Shown here piece after piece: positions 1 through 9,059 of a DNA stretch of 64,000 nt. The stretch spans positions 1,525,501-1,589,500 of the forward strand of contig NZ_FNTF01000002.1 in NCBI RefSeq assembly GCF_900105495.1, written 5' to 3'. Numbering within the stretch: the stretch's first letter is position 1; each line of letters starts with the position of its first letter. The notes below the pieces were generated by a model. The model had not been told where the DNA came from and did not search any database. It saw only the letters and a list, made by a program, of their open reading frames with translations. Origin of the DNA: Pseudomonas frederiksbergensis (GTDB lineage Bacteria > Pseudomonadota > Gammaproteobacteria > Pseudomonadales > Pseudomonadaceae). Made by a program: the position numbers and the translations under genes.

Positions 1-24
1 TGCCGAGAGGTTGTTCCGGCGGCG

Positions 25-39
25 TGTAGTTTTACTACA
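25..39. promoter_or_regulatory. FadR/GntR-type operator, site 1
   Basis: TGTAGTTTTACTACA is a 15-bp perfect palindrome around a central T. Its core TAGT-TTT-ACTA fits TNGT-N3-ACNA, the established consensus for the FadR subfamily of GntR regulators (PdhR, LldR, FadR). It is repeated on the other strand 52 bp away. By position it could control the divergent pyruvate dehydrogenase genes expected to the left. The identity of the regulator is inference. Confidence 0.55.
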
Positions 40-77
40 AATCATCGGGCATTTCAGCCTTTCGAATGTATATACGA

Positions 78-90
78 GTAGTAAAACTAC
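78..90. promoter_or_regulatory. FadR/GntR-type operator, site 2
   Basis: GTAGTAAAACTAC is the exact reverse complement of bases 26-38 and also fits TNGT-N3-ACNA (core TAGT-AAA-ACTA). The centres of the two sites are 52 bp apart, about five helical turns, which would place two bound dimers on the same face of the DNA. No regulator gene is visible in the window. Confidence 0.55.
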
Positions 91-297
91 AGATGAGCGG
101 CTTGTGGCCTCCAGCTGCGTTGTGAGAATAATCGTTAAGGTTGGTCTTTTGCCAACCAGAAAAGGTGAAAGCTTGATGCTGTCTGCCAAAAATAAAGAAA
201 TTTCAGCTATTTCTAACCTTTGTTCGACAGTCGATCAGGTAGTGCATTCTCGCGAATCACTACATGCAGCCCTCTACACGCCGATCAAGGATAGACC

Positions 298-3236
298 ATG
301 AGCCTCCCTTCGCTTGCCGAACTGCCCGGCATCCTCCTGCCGTTTGTCACCCGTGCCGAACAGTCTTTCCGCACGGCCGTCGCCGGCCTCGACGACGACC
401 ATGGTCTGGCCGGCTGGACGCCTGAACGCTGGGCGCAATTCGCCCGCGTCACCGCTGCCAGCGACTTCGTGATTGAACAAAGTGTCCGCGACCCGTTGAT
501 GTTGCTGGAACTGGTGCAGTCCGGTGAGCTGGATCGAAGCTTTGCGCCCGGCGAGTTGTGCGCACAGATTGCGGCCGCGGTGAATGCAGCGGACACCGAC
601 GATGAGCTCGGTCGCGCCCTGCGCCGTCAGCGTAGCCGTCATCAGGTGCGGATCATCTGGCGCGACCTGACACGTCAGTGCGATCTGATCCAGACCTGCC
701 GCGATCTCTCGGACATGGCCGATGCCAGCATCGATCAGGCCTATCAGTGGTTGTACTCGCGGCACTGCCAGCAGTTCGGCGTGCCGACTGGCCGGCGTAG
801 CGGCGAGCCGCAACAAATGGTCATTCTCGGCATGGGCAAGCTCGGTGCGGTGGAGCTCAACCTGTCGTCGGACATCGACCTGATCTTCGCCTATCCCGAG
901 GGGGCGAAACCGTCGGCGTCAAACGCTCGCTGGATAACCAGGAATTCTTCATTCGTCTCGGCCAGCGCCTGATCAAGGCCCTGGACCCGATGACCGTCGA
1001 CGGTTTTGTCTTCCGCGTCGACATGCGCCTGCGGCCTTACGGTTCGGCCGGCGCATTGGTACTGAGCTTCAACGCGCTGGAGCAGTATTACCAGGATCAG
1101 GGCCGCGACTGGGAACGCTACGCGATGATCAAGTCGCGGGTGGTGGCTGGCGATCAAGTGGCCGGCGCGCAATTGCAAGAGATGCTGCGGCCGTTCGTTT
1201 ACCGGCGATACCTCGACTTCTCTGCGATCGAAGCGCTGCGCACCATGAAGCAGCTGATCCAGCAGGAAGTGCGGCGCAAGGGCATGGCCGACAACATCAA
1301 ACTCGGTTCCGGTGGTATTCGTGAAGTCGAATTTATCGCCCAGGCCTTCCAGCTGATCCACGGCGGCCGCGACCTGAGCTTGCAGCAGCGGCCTCTATTA
1401 AAAGTACTGAGCACGCTGGAAGGTCAGGGGTACCTGCCGCCGGCGGTGGTCAGTGAACTGCGCGAAGGCTACGAATTCCTGCGGTACACCGAGCATGCGA
1501 TCCAGGCGATTGCCGACCGCCAGACCCAAATGCTGCCGGACGGCGCGCAGGATCAGGCGCGCATCGCTTTTATGTTGGGCTTCGCCGATTGGGCCGCTTT
1601 CCACGAACAGCTTATGTATTGGCGTGGCCGCGTGGCCTGGCACTTTGGTCAGGTGATCGCCGATCCCGACGAAGAGGAAGGCACCGAAAGCGAAGTGGTG
1701 GTCGGCGGCGAATGGCTGCCGCTGTGGGAAGAGGCTCAGGATGAAGAGGCCGCTTGCCGTCAGTTGCAAGAGGGCGGTTTCGCTGATGCCACCAAAGCTT
1801 TGAAAGCGTTGGCCGGTTTGCGCGGCAGTCCGCAATTGCGCGCGATGCAGCGCTTGGGTCGCGAGCGCCTCGATGCCTTTATTCCGCGGTTGCTGGCGCA
1901 GGCCGTGGAGCACGCCAATCCGGATCTGGTGCTGGAAAGAGTCTTGCCGCTAGTGGAAGCTGTGGCCCGTCGTTCCGCGTACCTGGTGTTGCTGACCGAA
2001 AACCCCGGCGCGCTGCGACGTTTGTTGACCTTGTGCGCCGCGAGCCCGTGGATCGCTGAACAGATCACCCGCTTCCCGCTGCTGCTCGACGAATTGCTCA
2101 ACGAAGGCCGGCTGTTCAAGCCGCCGCTGGCACCGGAATTGGCCGCCGAGTTGCGCGAGCGTTTGACGCGGATTCCCGAAGACGACCTCGAACAGCAAAT
2201 GGAAGCCCTGCGACATTTCAAACTGGCGCACCGCTTGCGCGTCGCCGCTTCGGAAATCGCTGGCAGCCTACCGTTGATGAAAGTCAGCGATTACCTGACG
2301 TGGCTCGCCGAAGCGATCCTCGAGCAAGTGCTGGCCCTGGCCTGGCGCCAGACCGTGGCCAAGTACGGTACGCCGCTGCGTACCGACGGCACTTTGTGCG
2401 ATCCCGGCTTCATCATTGTCGGTTACGGGAAAGTCGGCGGCCTGGAATTGGGGCATGGTTCCGACCTGGACCTGGTGTTCATCCACGATGGCGATCCGCA
2501 GGCGGAAACCGACGGGCCGAAACCTATCGACGGCGCGCAATTTTTCACCCGGCTGGGGCAGCGGATCATTCACTTGCTCACGGCCCAGACCAACTCCGGT
2601 CAGCTGTATGAAGTGGACATGCGACTGCGGCCGTCCGGCGCGTCGGGGTTGCTGGTGAGTTCGCTCGGAGCGTTTGCCCGGTATCAGGAAAATGAAGCCT
2701 GGACCTGGGAACACCAGGCGTTGGTGCGGGCGCGGGTATTGGTGGGCAGCCCGGACGTCGGCCAGGCATTCGAGAAAGTCCGCGCGGCGGTATTGGGCAA
2801 GCCGCGTGACCTGGCGACGTTGCGCCAAGAGGTCAGCGAGATGCGCGCCAAAATGCGCGATAACCTTGGCAGCAAGAGTACTGCGGCGGGCACCGGGGCA
2901 AATGCCTTCGAGGCCACGGCGCCGTTCGATCTCAAGCAGGACGCCGGAGGTATCGTCGATATTGAATTTATGGTGCAATACGCGGCCCTGGCGTGGTCCG
3001 AATCGCACCCGCCATTGCTGCGCTGGACTGACAACATCCGCATTCTGGAAGGGCTGGAGGAGGAAGGGCTGATGCCCGCCGAAGACGCCAGCCTGTTGCG
3101 CGAGGCCTATAAAGCCTATCGTTCAGCCGCTCACCGGCAGGCCTTGCAGAAGGACGCCGGGGTGATACCGGGCGACCAGTTCGTGGACGAAAGGCGGCAG
3201 GTAGTGCGGATCTGGCGCGAGCTGGGGCTAAGCTGA
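298..3236 (+). pseudogene. glnE: Glutamine synthetase adenylyltransferase/adenylyl-removing enzyme GlnE, frameshifted as sequenced
   Basis: Bifunctional cytosolic enzyme that adenylylates and deadenylylates glutamine synthetase in response to PII and glutamine. Two nucleotidyltransferase motifs are visible: GMGKLG followed by SSDIDLIF (about 829-892, deadenylylation half) and GYGKVG followed by GSDLDLVF (about 2422-2481, adenylylation half). The reading frame breaks at the G run 900-904. The first frame reads into an unrelated tail and stops at 972, while the conserved protein (GETVGVKRSL, then NQEFFIRLGQ) continues in another frame to 3236. Adding one G restores a protein of about 979 residues, the usual GlnE length. 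A one-base change in a homopolymer is either a sequencing error or a recent mutation; the rest of the gene looks intact and under selection. The ATG at 298 is followed by the usual GlnE N-terminus. Confidence 0.9.
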
Positions 3237-3271
3237 GCAGGCGACGAGATTCAAATGTGGGAGCGGGTTTT

Positions 3272-3402
3272 TGTGGCGAGGGAGCTTGCTCCCGCTGGAG
3301 TGCGAAGCGCTCCCAAATCAGCTTGTGCAGTCTGTCATGAGAATGCAGTGGCAAATTTTGGGGCTGCTGCGCAGCCCAGCGGGAGCAAGCTCCCTCGCCA
3401 CA
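3272..3402. repeat. REPIN, TGTGGCGAGGG family
   Basis: Two REP sequences in opposite orientation: 3272-3298 (tgtggcgagg, then gagcttgctc) and its reverse complement at 3376-3402, separated by about 77 bases. Each arm can itself fold into a hairpin. Related copies are at 29564, 48339 and 58270. Such elements are thought to be moved by RAYT transposases; none is encoded in this window. Confidence 0.85.
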
Positions 3403-3510
3403 GAGGTTTATGCTGACTGACATGAATGTGTATTAAATTGATCCGACGAGCCCCAATCAGCTCGTCCAAATGACCTGACGGTTCACCCCGCAGGTGCTGG
3501 ATTATCGAGG

Positions 3511-3532
3511 CGGGGAGGCGTATGCCTCCCCG
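3511..3532. terminator. GC-rich hairpin in the waaF leader (terminator-like)
   Basis: CGGGGAGGC, a four-base loop, then GCCTCCCCG: a nine-pair perfect stem followed by gttcgttt. It looks like an intrinsic terminator with a weak U tract. It ends only 19 bases before the waaF start codon, so it either ends glnE transcription or forms part of the waaF mRNA leader. Confidence 0.5.
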
Positions 3533-3551
3533 GTTCGTTTATGGAAACCAC

Positions 3552-4586
3552 ATGAAAATTCTGATCGTTGGGCCCAGTTGGGTCGGTGACATGGTGATGG
3601 CGCAGACACTGTTTCAGTGCCTCAAGCAGCGCCACCCGCAATGCGAAATCGACGTGCTGGCCCCCGAGTGGAGCCGGCCGATTCTTGAGCGCATGCCCGA
3701 AGTACGCCAGGCCTTGAGCTTTCCGCTCGGTCACGGTGCTTTGGAGTTGGCGACGCGTCGGCGCATCGGCAAATCCCTGGCCGGCCAGTACGACCAGGCG
3801 ATCCTGCTGCCCAATTCCCTGAAGTCGGCATTGGTGCCGTTCTTCGCCGGCATCCCGAAACGCACCGGCTGGCGTGGCGAATTCCGCTACGGCCTGCTCA
3901 ATGACGTGCGCACGCTGGACAAAGAACGTTACCCGCTGATGATCGAACGCTTCATGGCCCTGGCTTACGAGCCGGGTTCCGAACTGCCGACCCCGTATCC
4001 ACGGCCGAGCCTGCAGATTGACCCGGTCACTCGCGAAGCGGCATTGGCCAAGTTCGGCCTGGCTCTCGACCGTCCGGTGTTGGTGCTGTGCCCCGGCGCC
4101 GAGTTTGGCGAGGCCAAGCGCTGGCCGTCCGAGCACTATGCCAAGGTTGCCGAAGCGAAAATCCGCGAAGGCTGGCAAGTCTGGCTGTTCGGTTCGAAAA
4201 ACGATCACGCTGTCGGCGAAGACATCCGCTCGCGGCTGATTCCCGGTCTGCGTGAAGAGTCGGTGAACCTCAGCGGCGGCACTTCCCTGGCCGAAGCCAT
4301 CGACCTGATGTCCTGCGCCGACGCGGTGGTGTCCAACGACTCCGGCCTGATGCACGTCGCCGCTGCGTTGAATCGCCCGTTGGTGGCGATTTACGGCTCG
4401 ACATCGCCGGGTTTCACGCCGCCATTGGCCGAGCACGTCGAGATCGTGCGCCTGGGCATCGAATGCAGCCCCTGCTTCGATCGCACGTGTCGTTTCGGTC
4501 ATTACAACTGCCTGCGCCAACTCATGCCGCAAGCGGTGAACGAAGCCTTGCAGCGTTTGCAGGGCACTGTGGTCGAGGTCAAATAG
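3552..4586 (+). CDS. waaF: ADP-heptose:LPS heptosyltransferase II
   Basis: Cytoplasmic-face GT9 glycosyltransferase that adds the second heptose to heptose I of the LPS inner core. The 344-residue length matches the family. The N-terminal MKILIVGPSWVGD is the typical heptosyltransferase start with its Gly-Asp loop, and the C-terminal half holds the donor-site segments VLCPGAEFGEAKRW and SNDSGLMHVAAAL. The ATG at 3552 is chosen because the family motif begins exactly there; an in-frame ATG 30 bases upstream overlaps the leader hairpin. One base separates the stop from the waaC start, and it is the first gene of a tightly packed core operon. Confidence 0.96.
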   Translation: MKILIVGPSWVGDMVMAQTLFQCLKQRHPQCEIDVLAPEWSRPILERMPEVRQALSFPLGHGALELATRRRIGKSLAGQYDQAILLPNSLKSALVPFFAGIPKRTGWRGEFRYGLLNDVRTLDKERYPLMIERFMALAYEPGSELPTPYPRPSLQIDPVTREAALAKFGLALDRPVLVLCPGAEFGEAKRWPSEHYAKVAEAKIREGWQVWLFGSKNDHAVGEDIRSRLIPGLREESVNLSGGTSLAEAIDLMSCADAVVSNDSGLMHVAAALNRPLVAIYGSTSPGFTPPLAEHVEIVRLGIECSPCFDRTCRFGHYNCLRQLMPQAVNEALQRLQGTVVEVK

Positions 4587-4587
4587 T

Positions 4588-5649
4588 TTGCGGGTACTGC
4601 TGATCAAGACTTCTTCGCTGGGCGACGTGATTCACGCGTTGCCGGCGCTGACCGACGCGGCACGGGCGATCCCCGGCATCCAGTTCGACTGGGTGGTGGA
4701 AGAGGGCTTCGCCGAAATCCCGACCTGGCACCCGGCCGTGGGCAAGGTGATTCCGGTGGCGATCCGTCGCTGGCGCAAAAACATCTGGCAGACCATCAAG
4801 AGTGGCGAATGGAAACGCTTCAAGCAAAGCGTTCGCGCCAACAAATATGATTTGGTGATCGATGCCCAGGGCCTGCTCAAAAGCGCCTTGCTGACCCGAT
4901 ACGCCAAAGCCCCGGTGGCCGGGCTGGATAAAAACTCGGCCCGCGAGCCGATTGCCGCCCGCTTCTATTCCCGGCGTCTGGCCGTGGCCCGTGGGCAACA
5001 CGCGGTAGAGCGAGTGCGTCAGCTGTTCGCCGTGGCCCTGGGTTACGACCTGCCCAAAGGCCTGGGCGATTACGGCCTGAACATCGAGCGACTGGTGGAG
5101 CTGCCGCGCAAGAATCCTTATGTGGTGTTCCTGCACGGCACCACGTGGGACACCAAACACTGGCCTGAAGCCTATTGGCGCGAGTTGGCCGAGCGCGTCG
5201 GCTATCTTGGTGTCGCGGTGAAGCTACCGTGGGGTAATCCGATCGAGAAAGCCCGGGCCGAGCGCATCGCCAAAGACATGCGGCACGTCGAAGTGCTGCC
5301 CAAGCTGAACCTGGCGGGTGTCGGCAAAGTGCTGGCCGGCGCGCAAGCCTGCGTGGCGGTGGACACCGGTCTCGGTCACCTCGCCGCGGCGCTGGACGTA
5401 CCGACGTTGTCGCTGTTCGGCCCGACCAACCCGGGCCTGACCGGCGCCTACGGTAAAGCGCAGATCCACATGGCCAGCGATTTCCCCTGTGCGCCGTGTA
5501 TGCAAAAGAAATGTACGTATCAACCGACGGCCGAAGATGCCCGTCAGTTTGACCTTAAGCGCGAGTGGCCCCTGTGCTTCACGCGTCTGAATCCCGAGCG
5601 TGTCGCGACCCGACTGAGCACGTTGTTACTGGCTGAGGAGCTGCGCTGA
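4588..5649 (+). CDS. waaC: LPS heptosyltransferase I
   Basis: Adds the first L-glycero-D-manno-heptose to Kdo in LPS inner-core assembly, using ADP-heptose made with the help of HldE. The 353-residue GT9 protein begins LRVLLIKTSSLGDVIHALPA, the standard WaaC N-terminus, which fixes a TTG start at 4588 one base after the waaF stop. The donor-site segment AVDTGLGHLAAALDVPTLSL lies near residues 256-275. Its stop overlaps the waaG start (ATGA at 5649), so the two are probably translationally coupled. Confidence 0.96.
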   Translation: MRVLLIKTSSLGDVIHALPALTDAARAIPGIQFDWVVEEGFAEIPTWHPAVGKVIPVAIRRWRKNIWQTIKSGEWKRFKQSVRANKYDLVIDAQGLLKSALLTRYAKAPVAGLDKNSAREPIAARFYSRRLAVARGQHAVERVRQLFAVALGYDLPKGLGDYGLNIERLVELPRKNPYVVFLHGTTWDTKHWPEAYWRELAERVGYLGVAVKLPWGNPIEKARAERIAKDMRHVEVLPKLNLAGVGKVLAGAQACVAVDTGLGHLAAALDVPTLSLFGPTNPGLTGAYGKAQIHMASDFPCAPCMQKKCTYQPTAEDARQFDLKREWPLCFTRLNPERVATRLSTLLLAEELR

Positions 5650-6770
5650 TGCAATTGGCATTCGTCTTGTACAAGTACTTTCCATTCGGGGGCTTGCAGC
5701 GCGATTTCATGCGCATCGCCCTGGAATGTCAGCAGCGCGGCCATCAGATTCGGGTCTACACGCTGATCTGGGAAGGCGACATTCCACCGGGCTTCGAGGT
5801 GTTGGTTGCGCCGGTCAAGGCGTTCTTCAATCATCGTCGCAACGAGAAACTCAGCGAATGGATGGAGGCGGATCTGGCCAAGCGTCCGGTGGACCGTTTG
5901 ATCGGTTTCAACAAGATGCCCGGCCTGGACGTCTACTATGCCGCCGACGGCTGCTTCGAAGACAAGGCGCAGAACCTGCGCAACTCGCTGTACCGCCGTT
6001 GGGGCCGCTACCGGCACTTCGCCGAGTACGAGCGCGCGGTGTTCGCCAAGGACGCCAAGACCGAAGTGCTGATGATTTCCGAAGTCCAGCAGCCGCTGTT
6101 CATCAAGCATTACGACACGCCGCTTGAGCGCTTCCATTTGCTGCCGCCGGGTATCTCTCAGGACCGTCGTGCACCGGCCAATGCCGCCGAGATCCGTGCC
6201 GAATTCCGTCGCGAATTCAACCTGAAAGAGGACGATCTGCTGCTGGTGCAAATCGGCTCCGGGTTCAAGACCAAAGGCGTGGATCGCAGCCTCAAGGCGC
6301 TGGCCGCATTGCCCGCCGATCTGAAGAAACGCACCCGGCTGTTTGTAATTGGCCAGGACGACCCCAAATTGTTCCAGATGCAGAGCGCCACACTGGGGCT
6401 CGGCGATAACGTGACGTTCCTCAAGGGCCGCAGCGACATCCCGCGTTTTCTGCTCGGCGCCGATCTGTTGATTCACCCGGCGTACAACGAAAACACCGGG
6501 ACTGTGTTGCTCGAAGCCCTGGTGGCCGGGTTGCCGGTGCTGGTGAGCGCGGTGTGTGGTTACGCCCATTACATCGCCGAGGCCGACGCCGGTCTGGTGC
6601 TGGACGAGCCTTTCGATCAGGCGCAGCTGACGCAATACCTGACCGGCATGTTGAATGACGAAAATGCACGGGCGGCCTGGAGCCGCAACGGTCTGGCCTT
6701 CGCCGCGACGGCCGACCTCTACAGCATGCCGCAGCACGCGGCCGATGTGATTCTGGCGGAGCACGCTTAA
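5649..6770 (+). CDS. waaG: LPS core glycosyltransferase WaaG (glucosyltransferase I family)
   Basis: A GT4 enzyme that transfers the first outer-core hexose onto heptose II. The 373-residue protein shows the N-terminal FGGLQRDFMRIA acceptor loop typical of WaaG and, near residues 280-300, the ENTGTVLLEALVAGLPV block with the Glu-Ala-Gly-Pro residues that hold the nucleotide sugar. It overlaps waaC and waaP by one base at each end. In pseudomonads the first outer-core sugar is usually an N-acylated galactosamine rather than glucose, so the exact donor is inferred from relatives and not from this sequence. Confidence 0.95.
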   Translation: MQLAFVLYKYFPFGGLQRDFMRIALECQQRGHQIRVYTLIWEGDIPPGFEVLVAPVKAFFNHRRNEKLSEWMEADLAKRPVDRLIGFNKMPGLDVYYAADGCFEDKAQNLRNSLYRRWGRYRHFAEYERAVFAKDAKTEVLMISEVQQPLFIKHYDTPLERFHLLPPGISQDRRAPANAAEIRAEFRREFNLKEDDLLLVQIGSGFKTKGVDRSLKALAALPADLKKRTRLFVIGQDDPKLFQMQSATLGLGDNVTFLKGRSDIPRFLLGADLLIHPAYNENTGTVLLEALVAGLPVLVSAVCGYAHYIAEADAGLVLDEPFDQAQLTQYLTGMLNDENARAAWSRNGLAFAATADLYSMPQHAADVILAEHA

Positions 6771-7576
6771 TGAAGTTGATGCTGGCTGAACCGTTCAAGA
6801 GCCTCTGGGCCGGACGCGACCCGTTCGCCGAAGTCGAAGGTCTCCAGGGCGAGGTATACCGCGAACTTGAAGCGCGCCGGACCCTGCGTACCGAAGTCAA
6901 CGGCAGTGGTTTTTTCGTGAAGATCCACCGTGGCATTGGCTGGGGCGAAATCTTCAAGAACCTGCTCACCGCCAAGTTGCCGGTGCTCGGTGCCGGCCAG
7001 GAATGGAAGGCCATCCAGCGCCTGCAAGAAGTCGGTGTGCCGACCATGACCGCCGTGGCTTACGGCGAGAAGGGCAGCAACCCGGCGGACCAGCATTCGT
7101 TCATCATCACCGAAGAGCTGGCGCCCACTGTCAGCCTCGAAGACTTCAGCATTGACTGGGCCAAGCACTCGCCCGAGCCAAGACTCAAGCGAGCGCTGAT
7201 CGCCGAAGTCGCGCGCATGACCGGGATGATGCACCGCGCCGGGGTCAACCATCGCGACTGCTACATCTGCCACTTTTTGCTGCACACCGACAAACCGGTG
7301 ACAGCCGATGATTTCAAGCTCTCGGTGATCGACTTGCACCGTGCCCAGACCCGGCCGACGATTACCCAACGCTGGCGCAACAAGGACCTGGCGGCGCTGT
7401 ATTTTTCAGCGCTGGACATTGGCCTGACCCGCCGCGACAAACTGCGTTTCCTCAAGGGCTATTTCCAGCGGCCCCTGCGCCAGATCCTGGGCGAGGAAGC
7501 CGGGTTGCTCGCCTGGCTCGAAGGCAAGGCCAACAAACTCTACGACCGTAAACAGCGATACGGGGATGCGCTCTGA
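6770..7576 (+). CDS. waaP: LPS heptose I kinase
   Basis: Phosphorylates heptose I of the inner core, essential for outer-membrane stability in pseudomonads. The 268-residue protein has a eukaryotic-like kinase fold. FFVKIHRG (about residues 48-55) supplies a candidate ATP lysine, and NHRDCYICHF places the catalytic Asp at residue 163, the position reported for P. aeruginosa WaaP. The metal-binding Asp is in SVIDLHRAQ. It shares one base with waaG and one with the next kinase, so the block is a single transcription unit. Confidence 0.95.
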   Translation: MKLMLAEPFKSLWAGRDPFAEVEGLQGEVYRELEARRTLRTEVNGSGFFVKIHRGIGWGEIFKNLLTAKLPVLGAGQEWKAIQRLQEVGVPTMTAVAYGEKGSNPADQHSFIITEELAPTVSLEDFSIDWAKHSPEPRLKRALIAEVARMTGMMHRAGVNHRDCYICHFLLHTDKPVTADDFKLSVIDLHRAQTRPTITQRWRNKDLAALYFSALDIGLTRRDKLRFLKGYFQRPLRQILGEEAGLLAWLEGKANKLYDRKQRYGDAL

Positions 7577-8310
7577 TGGCGGGTTGGACACTGGAGCCTG
7601 AGTACAGCGATCTGGCAGAAGATTTCGGCAGCCTTGAGGCCGTGTTTTCGCTTCAGGGCGAGCGCTTGACCCGCGACCCGTTGTCCGAGGTCATTCGCGT
7701 CCAGCGCAATGGCGTCAACTATTACGTCAAACGCTACGTGGGTGCGGGCAAAGGCCTGCGCCGTTACCTGGGCAAGCCTCGGGTGAAGGCCGAGTGGCAG
7801 AACCTCAAGCGCTTCGCCAAGTGGGGCATTCCTACCGCTGAAGTGGTGGCCTGGGGCCTGGAGCGTCGCGGTGCGGCGTACGATCGCGGGGCGATGATCA
7901 CCCGTGAACTGCCCAATACCGAAGACTTGTCGGCGCTGGCCGAGCGGCGTGATCCGAAACTGGCGGACCGCGCCTGGGTCGACAATGTCAGCCGGCAGCT
8001 GGCGGTTTATACCCGGACCATGCACGACCACCGCTTCACCCATAACGATTTGAAGTGGCGCAACCTGCTGATCGACGATGAGCCCCGGCTGTTTTTGATC
8101 GACTGCCCCAACGGCGATTTCTGGCGCGGCTTCTGGCTCAAATACCGGATCACCAAGGACCTGGCCTGTCTGGACAAAGTCGCCAAGTATCAGTTGTCGG
8201 CTACCCAGCGCCTGCGCTTTTATCTGCAATACCGCCAGTGTGATCGGCTAAATGCCGCCGACAAAAAACGGATTCGGCACGTGGTGAGATTTTTCGAGGG
8301 ACGCGAATGA
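7576..8310 (+). CDS. wapP: LPS core kinase of the InaA/WaaP family (WapP-like)
   Basis: Second kinase of the core cluster, 244 residues, at the position of PA5008 (WapP), which acts on inner-core heptose. Motifs: VNYYVKRYVG near residue 52 for nucleotide binding, the catalytic loop FTHNDLKWRNLL near residue 155 with an intact Asp, and LFLIDCPNGD as the metal-binding segment. Start and stop overlap the neighbours by one and four bases. The phosphorylated sugar position is inferred from P. aeruginosa work. Confidence 0.85.
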   Translation: MAGWTLEPEYSDLAEDFGSLEAVFSLQGERLTRDPLSEVIRVQRNGVNYYVKRYVGAGKGLRRYLGKPRVKAEWQNLKRFAKWGIPTAEVVAWGLERRGAAYDRGAMITRELPNTEDLSALAERRDPKLADRAWVDNVSRQLAVYTRTMHDHRFTHNDLKWRNLLIDDEPRLFLIDCPNGDFWRGFWLKYRITKDLACLDKVAKYQLSATQRLRFYLQYRQCDRLNAADKKRIRHVVRFFEGRE

Positions 8311-9059
8311 CTGATTTTCTGGCCGCTGAAGACCGTGCGCTGCTTGAGCGTCACGGCCTCGGCACCTTCGATGCACTCTGGGCCAAGCAGCTCGACGCTG
8401 TGGACGAGCCCAACACCGCTCGCGGCGGCTGGAGCAGCGTGTTTCGGCTGAATCTGGAAGGTCACGGCTACTACCTCAAGCGCCAGAGCAACTACCAGAT
8501 GCGCACCTTGCATGCGCCCTTTGGCGAGCCGAGCTTTGCTCGTGAATTTCGCAATATCAGTCGCTATGAAAAGCTCGGAATTCCAGCATTGAAAGCGGCG
8601 TTTTTCGGTGAGCGTAAAGTCGACGGCGAAGTTCGGGCGATTCTGCTAACCCGTGCCCTGGACGGTTGGGATGACCTGGATTCGCTGTTGCAGCGCTGGT
8701 CGGACCTGAGTTCGGCGCAGCATTCGGCCATTCTTCAGGCCTGTGGCCTATTGGCCCGGCGCCTGCACGGCGCGCGTCAGGTTCACGGTTGCTTCTACCC
8801 CAAGCACATTTTTCTCCAGGCCACTGGCGATGGTTACCTGGCCCAACTGATCGACCTGGAAAAGACCCGGCCGTTGCTGTTTGGCCTGCGTGATCGGGCC
8901 AAAGACCTGGAGCCGTTGCTGCGTCGGGCGCCTGAGTGGAGCGAAGCGCAGTTGCGTGAGCTGCTGGCCGCCTATCTGGATCAATCGCAAGACAGTTCGT
9001 TGATCGACGCCTGGCTTGCGCGCCTGATCGCGCGGCGCACTCATAAGGAGACGCGCTGA
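8307..9059 (+). CDS. wapQ: InaA-family LPS kinase-like protein lacking the catalytic Asp (WapQ-like)
   Basis: Third kinase-fold gene, 250 residues, at the PA5007 position. The nucleotide-binding strand YYLKRQSNYQ is near residue 54 and the metal-binding Asp is in QLIDLEKTRP. The catalytic loop reads VHGCFYPKHIF, so the Asp of HRD/HGD is absent and Cys or Gly stands in its place. The same loop occurs in the InaA subfamily as I recall it, so this is a subfamily trait and not a recent lesion. It may be an atypical kinase, a pseudokinase or a partner of WaaP/WapP. It overlaps both neighbours (four bases and one base). Confidence 0.8.
   Translation: MTDFLAAEDRALLERHGLGTFDALWAKQLDAVDEPNTARGGWSSVFRLNLEGHGYYLKRQSNYQMRTLHAPFGEPSFAREFRNISRYEKLGIPALKAAFFGERKVDGEVRAILLTRALDGWDDLDSLLQRWSDLSSAQHSAILQACGLLARRLHGARQVHGCFYPKHIFLQATGDGYLAQLIDLEKTRPLLFGLRDRAKDLEPLLRRAPEWSEAQLRELLAAYLDQSQDSSLIDAWLARLIARRTHKETR

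Larger units (their letters stand above)
1..297. other. Left-edge intergenic region upstream of glnE
   Basis: No convincing gene lies here. The only open frame (about 96 codons) starts without a good ribosome binding site, has atypical composition and ends inside the glnE start. The region is richer in A+T than the genes and carries two perfect palindromic operator-like sites (see separate entries). In other Pseudomonas genomes glnE is divergent from aceE, so this is probably the shared aceE/glnE control region; aceE itself is outside the window. Confidence 0.6.
3237..3551. other. glnE-waaF intergenic region with REPIN and hairpins
   Basis: This 315-base gap holds no gene. It contains a paired REP element (3272-3402), a short inverted repeat (gacgagc/gctcgtc, about 3447-3468) and a stable GC hairpin just before waaF (3511-3532). 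In P. aeruginosa ilvE lies between glnE and waaF; it is not here and I see no remnant of it. Confidence 0.6.

Noticed and set aside
11..301. A 96-codon open frame upstream of glnE
   Set aside because: No ribosome binding site, no family resemblance, overlaps the operator palindromes and the glnE start.
3237..3551. Absence of ilvE between glnE and waaF, relative to P. aeruginosa
   Set aside because: As far as I recall, P. putida also has glnE next to waaF, so the gene probably varies by lineage. I saw no remnant that would prove a deletion here.
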